A stretch of 47,188 nucleotides of DNA from Desulfuromonas sp. (lineage in GTDB: Bacteria; Desulfobacterota; Desulfuromonadia; Desulfuromonadales; BM501), in contig NZ_PKUB01000004.1 in the NCBI RefSeq assembly GCF_002868845.1, positions 1-47,188 of the forward strand. Direction: 5' to 3'. This document shows, one piece after another, positions 1-6,265 of this stretch. Position 1 is the stretch's first letter; each line of letters opens with the position of its first letter. A program made the position numbers and the translations under genes. The notes beneath the pieces were generated by a model. It saw only the letters and a program-made list of their open reading frames with translations. It had not been told where the DNA came from and searched no databases.

Positions 1-183
1 AGAGATTGAGTTCTCTCACAGAGAGGCCGGATATACGGCAGCAATCCTGTCCCTGTCATTCAGTTCACAAGCCCTTGCAAAGCGGGGGGAGACCATATAC
101 GAGCGGGACAGCTAATTACCTTGTCCGCATTGATCCTTGGTTCCGCATCGGATTTCCCACCTTTCATTGCCGGGTACATAAAT
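1..183. other. Left edge, no supported gene
   Basis: One plus-strand frame stays open from the window edge to a TAA at 113-115 (about 37 codons). It uses codons such as AGA, TCT and TAT that the real genes here avoid, and I recognise no family. It could be the tail of a gene entering from the left, but it is equally compatible with chance. Nothing else is seen up to the terminator hairpin. Confidence 0.25.
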
Positions 184-219
184 GAAGAGGCCCGCCGGTT
201 TTGACCGGCGGGCCTCTTC
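184..219 (-). terminator. Terminator of the CoA-transferase gene
   Basis: A perfect 16-bp stem (184-199 with 204-219) closes a 4-nt loop. Reading the minus strand, the hairpin lies 25 nt past the stop codon of the CoA-transferase gene and is followed by an AT-rich ATTTATG stretch. It fits an intrinsic terminator for that gene. Confidence 0.85.
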
Positions 220-244
220 GTTCATCAATGGGACAGGTCGATCC

Positions 245-1831
245 TTATTCGCAGAGATCGATGTTGATGTCCCAGCTCTTGATCTTCATGGTGCCGTTTT
301 TGGCCAGGTTCTGCTGCATCTTGAAACAGCGGTCGAAGAGCTGCGGCTCGTGGCCGATGCCCTTGGCCAGGCACTCCTTCTTGGCCATGTCGAAGTACTC
401 CTGGAGGATCGGCTTGTACTCGGGGTGCGCGCAGGTGTTGATGATCTTCTGTGCGCGGTCCTTCGGAGCCAGGCCGCGCAGGTCGGCCAGGCCCTGCTCG
501 GTGACGACGCAGTCGAGGTCGTGCTCGGTGTGGTCGATGTGCGGTGCCTTCGGAACGACGCAGGTGATGCCCTGGGGGTCGGTCTTCGAAGGGCGGGTCG
601 ACGGCGAGTGCATGATCTTCAGGAAGCCGTTGCGCAGGAAGTCGCCGGAGCCGCCGAGGCCGTTGATCATCCGGGTGCCGCCGACGAGGGTCGAGTTGGC
701 GTGGGCGTACATGTCGAACTCGACGGGGGTGTTCATGGCGATGCACCCCAGACGCCGGATCGGCTCGGGAGCGTTGGAGATGGACAGGGGGCGCAGGGTG
801 ATCTTGTCCGCATACTTGTCCCAGTTCTCAAAGAAGCGGGGGAAGCCCGGGTTCTCAGACAGGGAGAGGGAGCAGGAAGAGGCGGCTTTCAGCTTGCCCG
901 AGTCGAAGAGATCGAGCATGGTGTCCTGCAGAACCTCGGTGTAGACGGTCAGGTCGCTGAAGGGACCCTTGGCCAAGCCGCCGACGACGGCGTTGGCGAT
1001 GGAGCCGACGCCCGACTGCAGGGGCAGCAGGTTCTTCGGCAGGCGGCCCTGCTTCACTTCGTTGCCGAAGAAGTCCATGATGTGGCCGGCGATGGCTTCG
1101 GAGGTGGCGTCCATGTCGGTGAAGGCCCGGCCTTTGTCGCGGCGCTTGGACTCGACAACGGCGACGATCTTGTCGGGGTCGCAGGGGACGTAGGGGGTGC
1201 CCATGCGGTCGCCCGCCTTGGTGATCAGGAAGGGCTGGCGGTTGGGCGGGTTCTGCGCCATGACGATGTCGTGCATCCCCTCGAAGGAGGGCTGTCCGGT
1301 GTTGACCTCGAGGATGATCTTGTCGGCGACCATCATCAGTTCGGGAACGATGCCGCAGGAGGTCGTCAGGGCCAGGCCGCAGTCCTCGGTAACAGCCGAA
1401 ACCTCGATGATGGCGACGTCGATGCGGCCGTTTTCGGTGTAGAAGCCGTAGGCCATGTCCTGGGCGAAGAGGCCGAGGTGCTTGTCACCCATGCGGATGC
1501 GGCCTTCGTTGATCCCCTTGGCGATGTTCTTGCCGGTCTGGTAGGGCCAGCGGCGGTCGATCATGTCGAGGGTCGCCCAGCGGTCCTCGGTCTCCGCGCC
1601 GACGGAGGCGCCGATGAAGAGGTTGAACTTCATCTTGCCCTGGAGGTTGTTCTTCTCGACATGGTCGGCCAGAGCGATGGGCACCTCTTTGGGGTAGCCT
1701 GCCGGGGTGAAGCCGGACCAGCCGAGATTCATCCCGGGCTTGAAGAATTCGAGGCATTCTTCGGCGGTCTTAACCTTGCTCAGCAGTGACTTGCGGCGGA
1801 CGCGATCTTGCAGTGTACCGAATTCCGACAT
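245..1831 (-). CDS. Acetyl-CoA hydrolase/transferase (succinyl-CoA:acetate CoA-transferase type)
   Basis: 528 aa, cytoplasmic class I CoA-transferase. The family moves CoA between succinyl-CoA and acetate (or hydrolyses acetyl-CoA); in Geobacter-type acetate oxidisers this activates acetate and replaces succinyl-CoA synthetase in the TCA cycle. The N-terminal half contains NLGWSGFTPAGYPKEVP (residues 35-51) and the first Rossmann-like domain. The C-terminal half has QSGVGSIANAV (272-282), the YTEVLQD segment whose Glu299 aligns with the catalytic glutamate forming the acyl-CoA/glutamyl-CoA thioester, and GGSGDF (393-398), the CoA-binding glycine motif. Length is normal. The ATG has an AGGAG Shine-Dalgarno 9 nt upstream. 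The gene is monocistronic: terminator at 184-219 and its own promoter about 240 nt upstream. Exact substrate pair is inferred from the organism type, not from residues. Confidence 0.93.
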   Translation of the reverse strand: MSEFGTLQDRVRRKSLLSKVKTAEECLEFFKPGMNLGWSGFTPAGYPKEVPIALADHVEKNNLQGKMKFNLFIGASVGAETEDRWATLDMIDRRWPYQTGKNIAKGINEGRIRMGDKHLGLFAQDMAYGFYTENGRIDVAIIEVSAVTEDCGLALTTSCGIVPELMMVADKIILEVNTGQPSFEGMHDIVMAQNPPNRQPFLITKAGDRMGTPYVPCDPDKIVAVVESKRRDKGRAFTDMDATSEAIAGHIMDFFGNEVKQGRLPKNLLPLQSGVGSIANAVVGGLAKGPFSDLTVYTEVLQDTMLDLFDSGKLKAASSCSLSLSENPGFPRFFENWDKYADKITLRPLSISNAPEPIRRLGCIAMNTPVEFDMYAHANSTLVGGTRMINGLGGSGDFLRNGFLKIMHSPSTRPSKTDPQGITCVVPKAPHIDHTEHDLDCVVTEQGLADLRGLAPKDRAQKIINTCAHPEYKPILQEYFDMAKKECLAKGIGHEPQLFDRCFKMQQNLAKNGTMKIKSWDINIDLCE

Positions 1832-2061
1832 CTTTTCTCTCCTCTTCCTATGAGATTATTTGCCCGATCACAATTGGGGGCCCTTTCCATGGAAAGAGTC
1901 CGGCTTTGAGGTCGGGGATGAATGCCCTTTTAGGCCCGTGGCAGGGGCTTCTCCTGAGAAACGGGTATGTTGACTTCCGGGCGAAAGGACGAAGGATCCT
2001 GTTGTGGGCGACGGGGATCCCGTATCACCGGAAATCTTTTAAAAAGACGTTATATGGCAAA

Positions 2062-2101
2062 TGTATACAGGATGTATAATATGTGGAAAATTTTTAGTCA
2101 A
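2062..2101 (-). promoter_or_regulatory. Sigma-70 promoter of the CoA-transferase gene with TGTATACA palindrome
   Basis: On the minus strand TTGACT (2096-2101) is followed after exactly 17 nt by TATACA (2073-2078), close to the sigma-70 consensus. The predicted start is near 2066. A perfect 8-bp palindrome TGTATACA (2062-2069) sits on the predicted +1, and its half TATACAT is repeated at the -10 box with an 11-bp period, so a repressor could occupy both. GTATAC cores are typical of several GntR-family operators; that link is only an inference. Confidence 0.75.
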
Positions 2102-2117
2102 GGGAAAATATTGGCTC

Positions 2118-2134
2118 TTTTACTTTGAGTAAAA
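2118..2134. promoter_or_regulatory. Inverted-repeat operator, copy 1
   Basis: TTTTACT-TTG-AGTAAAA, two perfect 7-nt arms around a 3-nt spacer. Its centre is about 60 bp upstream of the predicted CoA-transferase start, a position suited to an activator. A second near-identical copy lies 109 bp further upstream. I do not recognise the regulator. Confidence 0.5.
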
Positions 2135-2226
2135 AGCATCGTTTTCGACGACCGCTTCGGCCAGATTTTTGTGTGTGTTTGTGGTCTGTTTTTTTGCTTC
2201 CAGGGTGCTGCGGAGATTGAATGGAA

Positions 2227-2243
2227 TTTTACTCGGGGTAAAA
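2227..2243. promoter_or_regulatory. Inverted-repeat operator, copy 2
   Basis: TTTTACT-CGG-GGTAAAA, the same architecture as the copy at 2118-2134 with one mismatch in the right arm. It is centred about 169 bp upstream of the predicted CoA-transferase start. The recurrence of the arm sequence with a fixed 3-nt spacer is what makes it more than a chance palindrome. Confidence 0.45.
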
Positions 2244-2471
2244 AAAGCCTCCCCCGAATGCATCTGCCGCCTGTGGTTAGGGGCAATACGGTGTTTGGGG
2301 CGGCCGGGCCGGTGAGGGGCTTTCTCCTCTCCGGGTGAGTCGGGCGAATCAGGGGGCGCATCGTGGGTAGCTTAGCCGAAAAACCGAGGCTGTCAAATTG
2401 CGGTGGGACGGGGAGGGGATCTATGGATGGGGAGGGGCGGCGGCCCCGGAGTTATCGGCGGCGGTGCCCTC

Positions 2472-3197
2472 TTAACGGGCCTTTTTTGCCCATTTGCTGT
2501 CAGGGAACTCCTTGAGGAGGGTCCTGAGGGGCGTGGCCGCCCGGTTGGGGTCGCCCATTTCGACGTAGGCCCTCCACAGGGTGTAGTAGGTCTCGGCCCG
2601 CTCCTCGAAGGAGGGATAGTCCGTCAGCAGGGCGTTGAGGCGGCCGATGGCGGCATGCACCTCGCCGGTGCGCAGGTAGAAACGGCCGACATAGAGTTCG
2701 TGGGATGCAAGGCGGCCTTTGCAGTCTTGGATGAGGGGGGCTACCTCTTCAATCCGGGGATCGTCCGGATAGAGTCTGGCAAAGCTTTGAAAGGTCGTCA
2801 GCGCGTTCCGGGTCGCGGTCTGGTCCCGGTCGGGTGAAAGGATCTGTTTGAAGTAGGCCATGCCCATCTGGTAGAGGACCTGCGAGGTTCGATCGTGGCC
2901 GGGATGCTCCTTCAGGAAGTTCTCGTAGGCGATGGCCGCTTCCAGAAATTTGCTGTCCCTAAAATAGGCCTCGGCGATTTTCAGTTCTGCCAGGGTGTTG
3001 AGCTGGGCGGAAAAATACGACTCCCGGACCTTCTCCCATGCGGCGATGGCCTCCTGGTAGTGCCCTTTTTCAAAAAGTCTCTCGCCCTCCTGAAAGTTTT
3101 GCTGGGCCTCCTGGCCGATCGGGCGCGGTGATGCCGCCGGGGTACAGGCGGCCAGGGCGGGCAGCAGAAGAGCGAGAATCAGCAGGCGAAGCGTCAT
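2472..3197 (-). CDS. bamD: Outer-membrane assembly lipoprotein BamD
   Basis: 241 aa. BamD is an outer-membrane lipoprotein, the essential partner of BamA in the beta-barrel assembly complex. The lipoprotein signal peptide ends in the lipobox LAAC with Cys18. The mature part is built of TPR helix pairs: GERLFEKGHYQEAIAAWEKV, then AEAYFRDSKFLEAAIAYENFLKEHP, then further units with YPDDPRIEEVAPLI and the C-terminal TLLKEFPDSKWAKKAR. Size and repeat pattern match the BamD/ComL/YfiO family. ATG start with AAGGA 8 nt upstream. It lies 64 nt downstream of rpoH on the same strand but has its own promoter-like sequence overlapping the rpoH stop. A generic TPR lipoprotein is the only alternative. Confidence 0.85.
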   Translation of the reverse strand: MTLRLLILALLLPALAACTPAASPRPIGQEAQQNFQEGERLFEKGHYQEAIAAWEKVRESYFSAQLNTLAELKIAEAYFRDSKFLEAAIAYENFLKEHPGHDRTSQVLYQMGMAYFKQILSPDRDQTATRNALTTFQSFARLYPDDPRIEEVAPLIQDCKGRLASHELYVGRFYLRTGEVHAAIGRLNALLTDYPSFEERAETYYTLWRAYVEMGDPNRAATPLRTLLKEFPDSKWAKKAR

Positions 3198-3236
3198 GAG
3201 GAATGTCCTTGTCGGGCAGAGTCTGGTCTCGGGTGC

Positions 3237-3265
3237 AACCTAAGGGATGACCGGAAATTTGTCAA
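3237..3265 (-). promoter_or_regulatory. Probable bamD promoter
   Basis: Minus-strand TTGACA (3260-3265) and TAGGTT (3237-3242) are separated by 17 nt. The -35 box overlaps the last codons of rpoH, so bamD could be transcribed independently of the heat-shock gene. The -10 is a modest match. Confidence 0.5.
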
Positions 3266-4167
3266 CGATATTCAAGCTTCACAGAGGCTGGCGGAAAGGG
3301 GGGGGGATCGGGGGGCTGCGAGCGGGTAGGGGCAAGAGCGTCCCCGACTTTGGCCAGGGCATTCTTTTCCAGCTGCCTCACTCTTTCGCGGCTGATGTTG
3401 AACTCATTCGCCAGGGCCTGAAGCGTTTTTGGCGGGTCCAGAAGGATTCGGTCCCGGATGATGCGCCGCTCTCGCTCGTTAAGCTGGTCCAGGGCATTTT
3501 GGACCTGGCCGGACAAGAGTTGGGATTCCTCCTTCTTGAGGAGCAACTCTTCCTGGGTATCCCGTTCGTCGGCCAGGGTGTCCATGAGGGTGTAATCCTC
3601 GCCCGCGGTCAGTTCCCGATCGAGGGAGGTGTCGCGGCAGGCCATGCGCAGGGACATCTCTTCCACGTCCTCGTTGCGGACATCCAACTCACGGGCAATG
3701 TCCCGGGCGTCCTCTCCGCCGGTCAATCTCTTGATGGCTTCACGGGTCTGGTTGAGCTTGAAAAAGAGTTTCTTCTGGGCCTGGGTCGTGCCTATCTTGA
3801 CCAGGGACCAGCTTTTCATGATGTAGTTGTGGATGTAGGCGCGAATCCACCACACGGCATAGGAGATGAGACGGGTGCCCCGGTCGGGGTCGTATTTCTT
3901 CACCGCCATCATCAGGCCGACATTCCCCTCCTGCACCAGGTCTTGGATGCGCAGGCCGTAGGCTCGGTATTCGTGGGCGATTTTGACCACAAAGCGCAGG
4001 TTGGCGCAGATCAGGCGGTGAGCGTCCTTCAGGTCGCCCCGGCGTCGATAGCGGCGGGCCAGTTCATGCTCTTCTTCCCGGTCGAGCAGGTCGAAGCGGT
4101 TGATCTGGGCCATATACTGTTCGAAACCGTCACTGATGATGGGCAGGCTGGCAGTGTGCATCGGCAT
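3262..4167 (-). CDS. rpoH: Heat-shock sigma factor RpoH (sigma-32)
   Basis: 301 aa sigma-70-family factor directing RNA polymerase to heat-shock promoters. Region 2 runs from about residue 37 (HELARRYRRRGD...NLRFVVKIAHEYRAYG) through GNVGLMMAVKKYDPDRG to ISYAVWWIRAYIHNYI. It is followed by the RpoH box QKKLFFKLN (131-139; QRKLFFNLR in E. coli), the signature separating RpoH from other sigma factors. Region 4.2 has the helix-turn-helix LQALANEFNISRERVRQLEKNAL. A proline-rich tail (PPDPPPFPPA) follows. A GGAG lies 4 nt before the first ATG; a second in-frame ATG two codons on is an equally good start. The promoter is overlain by a CIRCE element, so HrcA control is expected. The next gene downstream is bamD. 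Confidence 0.93.
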   Translation of the reverse strand: MPMHTASLPIISDGFEQYMAQINRFDLLDREEEHELARRYRRRGDLKDAHRLICANLRFVVKIAHEYRAYGLRIQDLVQEGNVGLMMAVKKYDPDRGTRLISYAVWWIRAYIHNYIMKSWSLVKIGTTQAQKKLFFKLNQTREAIKRLTGGEDARDIARELDVRNEDVEEMSLRMACRDTSLDRELTAGEDYTLMDTLADERDTQEELLLKKEESQLLSGQVQNALDQLNERERRIIRDRILLDPPKTLQALANEFNISRERVRQLEKNALAKVGDALAPTRSQPPDPPPFPPASVKLEYR

Positions 4168-4199
4168 GAGACTCCGAAAAGCGTATTGAAATTAGATGA

Positions 4200-4226
4200 T
4201 TGGCACTCCTGGGTTGAGAGTGCCAA
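4200..4226. promoter_or_regulatory. CIRCE operator (HrcA binding site)
   Basis: TTGGCACTC-N9-GAGTGCCAA is a perfect 9-bp inverted repeat with a 9-nt spacer. It differs from the canonical TTAGCACTC-N9-GAGTGCTAA only by one symmetric substitution per arm. It lies in the rpoH 5' leader and abuts the -10 box, so bound HrcA would block rpoH transcription. Confidence 0.9.
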
Positions 4227-4254
4227 ATATAGCAAGTCGCATCGCTCCGCGCAA
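4226..4254 (-). promoter_or_regulatory. rpoH promoter
   Basis: On the minus strand TTGCGC (4249-4254) and TATATT (4226-4231) are 17 nt apart. The -10 shares its last base with the CIRCE element, placing the operator over the transcription start. Confidence 0.65.
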
Positions 4255-4291
4255 GGGGAAATCGGGGAGTCCCGGGGGGGGGAATTGGCCG

Positions 4292-4320
4292 TTGACAGGG
4301 CAGGGAGGGAATCCCATAAT
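4292..4320 (+). promoter_or_regulatory. crcB operon promoter
   Basis: TTGACA (4292-4297), 17-nt spacer, CATAAT (4315-4320). This is a near-consensus sigma-70 promoter about 45 nt upstream of the crcB start. The short leader between them has none of the conserved sequence of the fluoride (crcB) riboswitch. Confidence 0.7.
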
Positions 4321-4371
4321 GTCGGCAGGACGCCCGAAGTCAGTCGAACCTCCGCGAAGGCCAGCGATTTC

Positions 4372-4743
4372 ATGCAGATATTCTACATCGGACTGTTTGG
4401 CGCCCTCGGTTGCCTCGGCCGCTACTTTCTCTCGGGGTGGACCTACACCCTGGTCGGCCGGGGGCTGCCCTACGGCACCCTGGCCGTCAATGTCCTCGGG
4501 TCTTTCCTGCTTGGCCTGGTCATGGAGGGAAGCCTTCGCAGCACCCTTTTTTCGCCCGGTTTGCGCATGGGCATCACCGTCGGTTTCATGGGCGGGTTTA
4601 CGACCTTTTCGACCTTTTCCTACGAGACGGTGCGGCTTCTCGAGGAGGGGAGCCTCGTTCAGGCCGGGGCCAATGTACTGCTCAACGTGACCGTCTGTAT
4701 CGTATTTGCCGGGCTGGGGATTCTTCTTGCCCGGCAGCTTTGA
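4372..4743 (+). CDS. crcB: Fluoride channel CrcB/Fluc
   Basis: 123 aa inner-membrane protein. CrcB/Fluc proteins form dual-topology dimers that let fluoride leave the cell. Four hydrophobic segments fill the sequence. Family motifs are visible: GALGCLGRY near residues 10-18, GTLAVNVLGSFLLG (35-48) with Asn40, and GGFTTFSTFSYE (74-85), which contains the Phe/Thr/Ser residues lining the fluoride path. The ATG at 4372 is chosen because the upstream open frame overlaps the divergent rpoH gene and lacks the family sequence; the Shine-Dalgarno is weak (GAAGG, 11 nt). A DUF190 gene follows after 13 nt, a pairing common in bacteria. Confidence 0.93.
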   Translation: MQIFYIGLFGALGCLGRYFLSGWTYTLVGRGLPYGTLAVNVLGSFLLGLVMEGSLRSTLFSPGLRMGITVGFMGGFTTFSTFSYETVRLLEEGSLVQAGANVLLNVTVCIVFAGLGILLARQL

Positions 4744-4756
4744 CAGAGGAGACGCA

Positions 4757-5116
4757 ATGGCCAAACTCGAGGGGGACCAGACCCTGATGCGCATCTTTAT
4801 CGGCGAGAGCGACCGCTGGGAGCGCAAGCCGCTTTACGAGGTCCTGGTTGAGATGTTCCGCCAGGAGGGCTTCGCCGGGGCCACCGTGCTCAAAGGGGCC
4901 ATGGGTTTCGGGGCAAACAGCGTGACCCACACCGACCGGTTGCTGCGTCTTTCCGCCGACCTGCCGGTGGTCCTCGAGGTGGTCGACAGCCAGGAGAGAA
5001 TCGATGCGGTCTTGCCTCGCCTCGACGAGATGCTCAAGGGGGGCATGGTTACCCTTGAGAAGGCGCGGGTGATTCGCTACAGCGAAACGCCGGGCGAGGG
5101 GGGGGCGGCATGCTGA
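4757..5116 (+). CDS. DUF190 (PII-like) protein
   Basis: 119 aa, soluble. DUF190 proteins are small ferredoxin-fold, PII-like proteins that often sit beside crcB; their biochemical role is not settled. Visible family features are the opening RIFIGESDRWERKPLYEVLVEMFRQEGFAGATVLKG, then the MGFGANS loop (T-loop equivalent) and DLPVVLEVVDSQERIDAVLPRLDEML, followed by MVTLEKARVIRY. The ATG at 4757 is preceded by AGGAG. The gene lies 13 nt after crcB and its last 7 nt overlap the next gene, so the three are almost certainly co-transcribed. A regulatory or sensing role linked to fluoride export is an inference from gene neighbourhood. Confidence 0.88.
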   Translation: MAKLEGDQTLMRIFIGESDRWERKPLYEVLVEMFRQEGFAGATVLKGAMGFGANSVTHTDRLLRLSADLPVVLEVVDSQERIDAVLPRLDEMLKGGMVTLEKARVIRYSETPGEGGAAC

Positions 5117-5577
5117 GTCTGATCAAGCGGGTGGTGAGCAGCCCGGGGCCGGAGCCTAACGCAGAGGCCGAGGGAGAGCGCATCCAGATCGCGACCTGCG
5201 TTCTGCTTCTGGAGATGGCCCATACCGACGGAGAGTTCCACCCCATGGAGGCCACCCTGGTCCGGGACCTGATGCAGGACCGGTTCGGCCTGTCGGTCGA
5301 GGCGACGGCGGAATTGACCGAGTTTGCCCAGAAACAACGGGAGTCGAGCCTCGATCTTTTTCAGTTCACCCGGCAGGTCAACGAGAATTTCACTGTCGAG
5401 GAGAAGCAGGACGTGATGGAGGCCCTGTGGCGCATCGTTTACGTGGACGGGGTTCTCGACAAGTACGAAGACTACCTGGTGCGACAGATGGCTACACTGC
5501 TGCGCCTCTCCCACCGTCAGATGATCGACGCCAAGCTGAAGGTCCTGCAGGATGTCCGAGCCAAGGGGGATGCCTAG
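5110..5577 (+). CDS. TerB-like tellurite-resistance family protein
   Basis: 155 aa, all-helical. It resembles the TerB domain, a cytoplasmic helical bundle with acidic, probably metal-binding loops. Two such loops are visible: MAHTDGEFHPMEATLVRDLM and, about 75 residues later, VYVDGVLDKYEDYLVRQMATLL. This duplicated D-G-[EV]-x-[HD] pattern is characteristic. No tellurite-resistance operon is present, and stand-alone TerB proteins are mostly of unknown function. The start overlaps the DUF190 gene by 7 nt. The 3' end overlaps the methyltransferase pseudogene by up to 26 nt, so translation is probably coupled through the set. Confidence 0.8.
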   Translation: MLSLIKRVVSSPGPEPNAEAEGERIQIATCVLLLEMAHTDGEFHPMEATLVRDLMQDRFGLSVEATAELTEFAQKQRESSLDLFQFTRQVNENFTVEEKQDVMEALWRIVYVDGVLDKYEDYLVRQMATLLRLSHRQMIDAKLKVLQDVRAKGDA

Positions 5578-6178
5578 GCAACTGCTCCACATAACGTCCT
5601 GGGCCCACGAATTTGTCGCTGAGGTTGTCGGGCCGGGGGATTTCGCGGTCGATCTTACCGCAGGCAAAGGGAGTGACGCCCTTTTCCTGGCCCGAAAGGT
5701 CGCGCCCGGAGGCCGGGTCCTTGCGTTCGATATCCAGGAAGAGGCGCTCGAATGCTCCCGGCGCACCCTGTAGCAGGCCGCCGTCCCCGTCCACGTCTGG
5801 GGAGAAGACGATTTTCCGCCCGTTCTGCCCGAGGGGGTCTCCCTCGTCCACGATACCCATGCCCGCCTTGAGTCCTACCTTCACGGAGCACCCAGGGCCG
5901 TGATCGCCAACCTGGGCTTTTTGCCGGGCAGCGAATCGACGGTCAAAACCGCTGAGCATTCGACTTGTGTCGCATTGCGCCAGGCCTGCCTCTCTCTGGA
6001 AGTCGGCGGGCGTATCGCCGTGGCTGTCTATGTCGGGCATTCGGGGGGGCGTGAAGAAGGGCAGGCCCTGGAGAGGGTGTTCGGCGACCTGTCGTCGCGC
6101 AAGTGGCACGTGTTGCGCTTGGAGGTGGCCAACCGCAAAGAGGCCCCTTACCTGCTGGTGGCCGAGAAGCGGCAGTAG
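5552..6178 (+). pseudogene. MnmM/YtqB-like SAM methyltransferase interrupted by an in-frame TAG
   Basis: Both halves lie in one frame and together make a full-length (about 208 codons) methyltransferase of the YtqB/MnmM family (Pfam rRNA_methylase). In Bacillus this family methylates tRNA wobble uridine. The first part has WAHEFV and the SAM-binding loop VDLTAGKGSDALFLA. The second has the family's NLGFLPG (usually NLGYLPG), then VALRQACLSLEVGGRIAVAVYVGH and the ending ANRKEAPYLLVAEK. Codon 74 is TAG (5771-5773), immediately followed by CAG; a single C-to-T change from CAG would explain it. No frameshift is seen and the downstream sequence is otherwise intact, so the lesion looks recent. Readthrough or a sequencing error are alternatives. 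The start may be the ATG at 5552 or at 5570. Confidence 0.8.
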
Positions 6179-6205
6179 GAAGCTCCAAGGGGATTTCTCC
6201 GGAAC

Positions 6206-6244
6206 AAAAAAGAGGGACCAGGATCATCCTGGTCCCTCTTTTTT
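6206..6244. terminator. Bidirectional terminator
   Basis: An A-tract, a stem AGAGGGACCAGGA closing on a TCA triloop, its complement and a T-tract lie between the convergent methyltransferase pseudogene and ompA-like gene. It works as an intrinsic terminator read from either strand. Confidence 0.92.
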
Positions 6245-6265
6245 TGTTCTTGGCAGTGGAAGGGG

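Larger units (their letters stand above)
1832..2471. other. 640-nt gene-free regulatory region
   Basis: There is no credible coding frame. The part from about 2030 to 2250 is clearly more AT-rich than the surroundings and carries the CoA-transferase promoter, a palindrome near its +1 and two copies of an inverted repeat (separate entries). The stretch 1832-2062 would be the roughly 235-nt 5' leader of that gene; it contains a small CTTTCCATGGAAAG palindrome at 1884-1897. From 2244 to 2471 nothing is recognised; no clear terminator for bamD is visible. Confidence 0.6.

Noticed and set aside
182-1789. Long plus-strand open frame opposite the CoA-transferase gene, and similar long opposite frames at 32292-35177 and 41291-44182
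   Set aside because: These mirror real genes whose third codon positions are almost all G or C, which removes stop codons from the opposite strand. The translations are Gly/Ala/Val/Arg-rich, match no family and lack ribosome binding sites.
2098-2361. Minus-strand open frame of 87 codons upstream of the CoA-transferase promoter
   Set aside because: It covers the inverted repeats and AT-rich control region, has no ribosome binding site and matches no family.
4321-4371. Fluoride riboswitch upstream of crcB
   Set aside because: The leader between promoter and start is about 45 nt and lacks the conserved GGCGAUGG and pseudoknot segments.
5771-5773. TAG as pyrrolysine codon in the methyltransferase gene
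   Set aside because: No pyl genes or methylamine methyltransferases are visible, the family does not use pyrrolysine, and a single CAG-to-TAG change is simpler.
6104-6116. TGGCACG followed by TTGC, sigma-54-like
   Set aside because: The spacing is 2 nt where 4 is required, and it lies inside the methyltransferase coding sequence.
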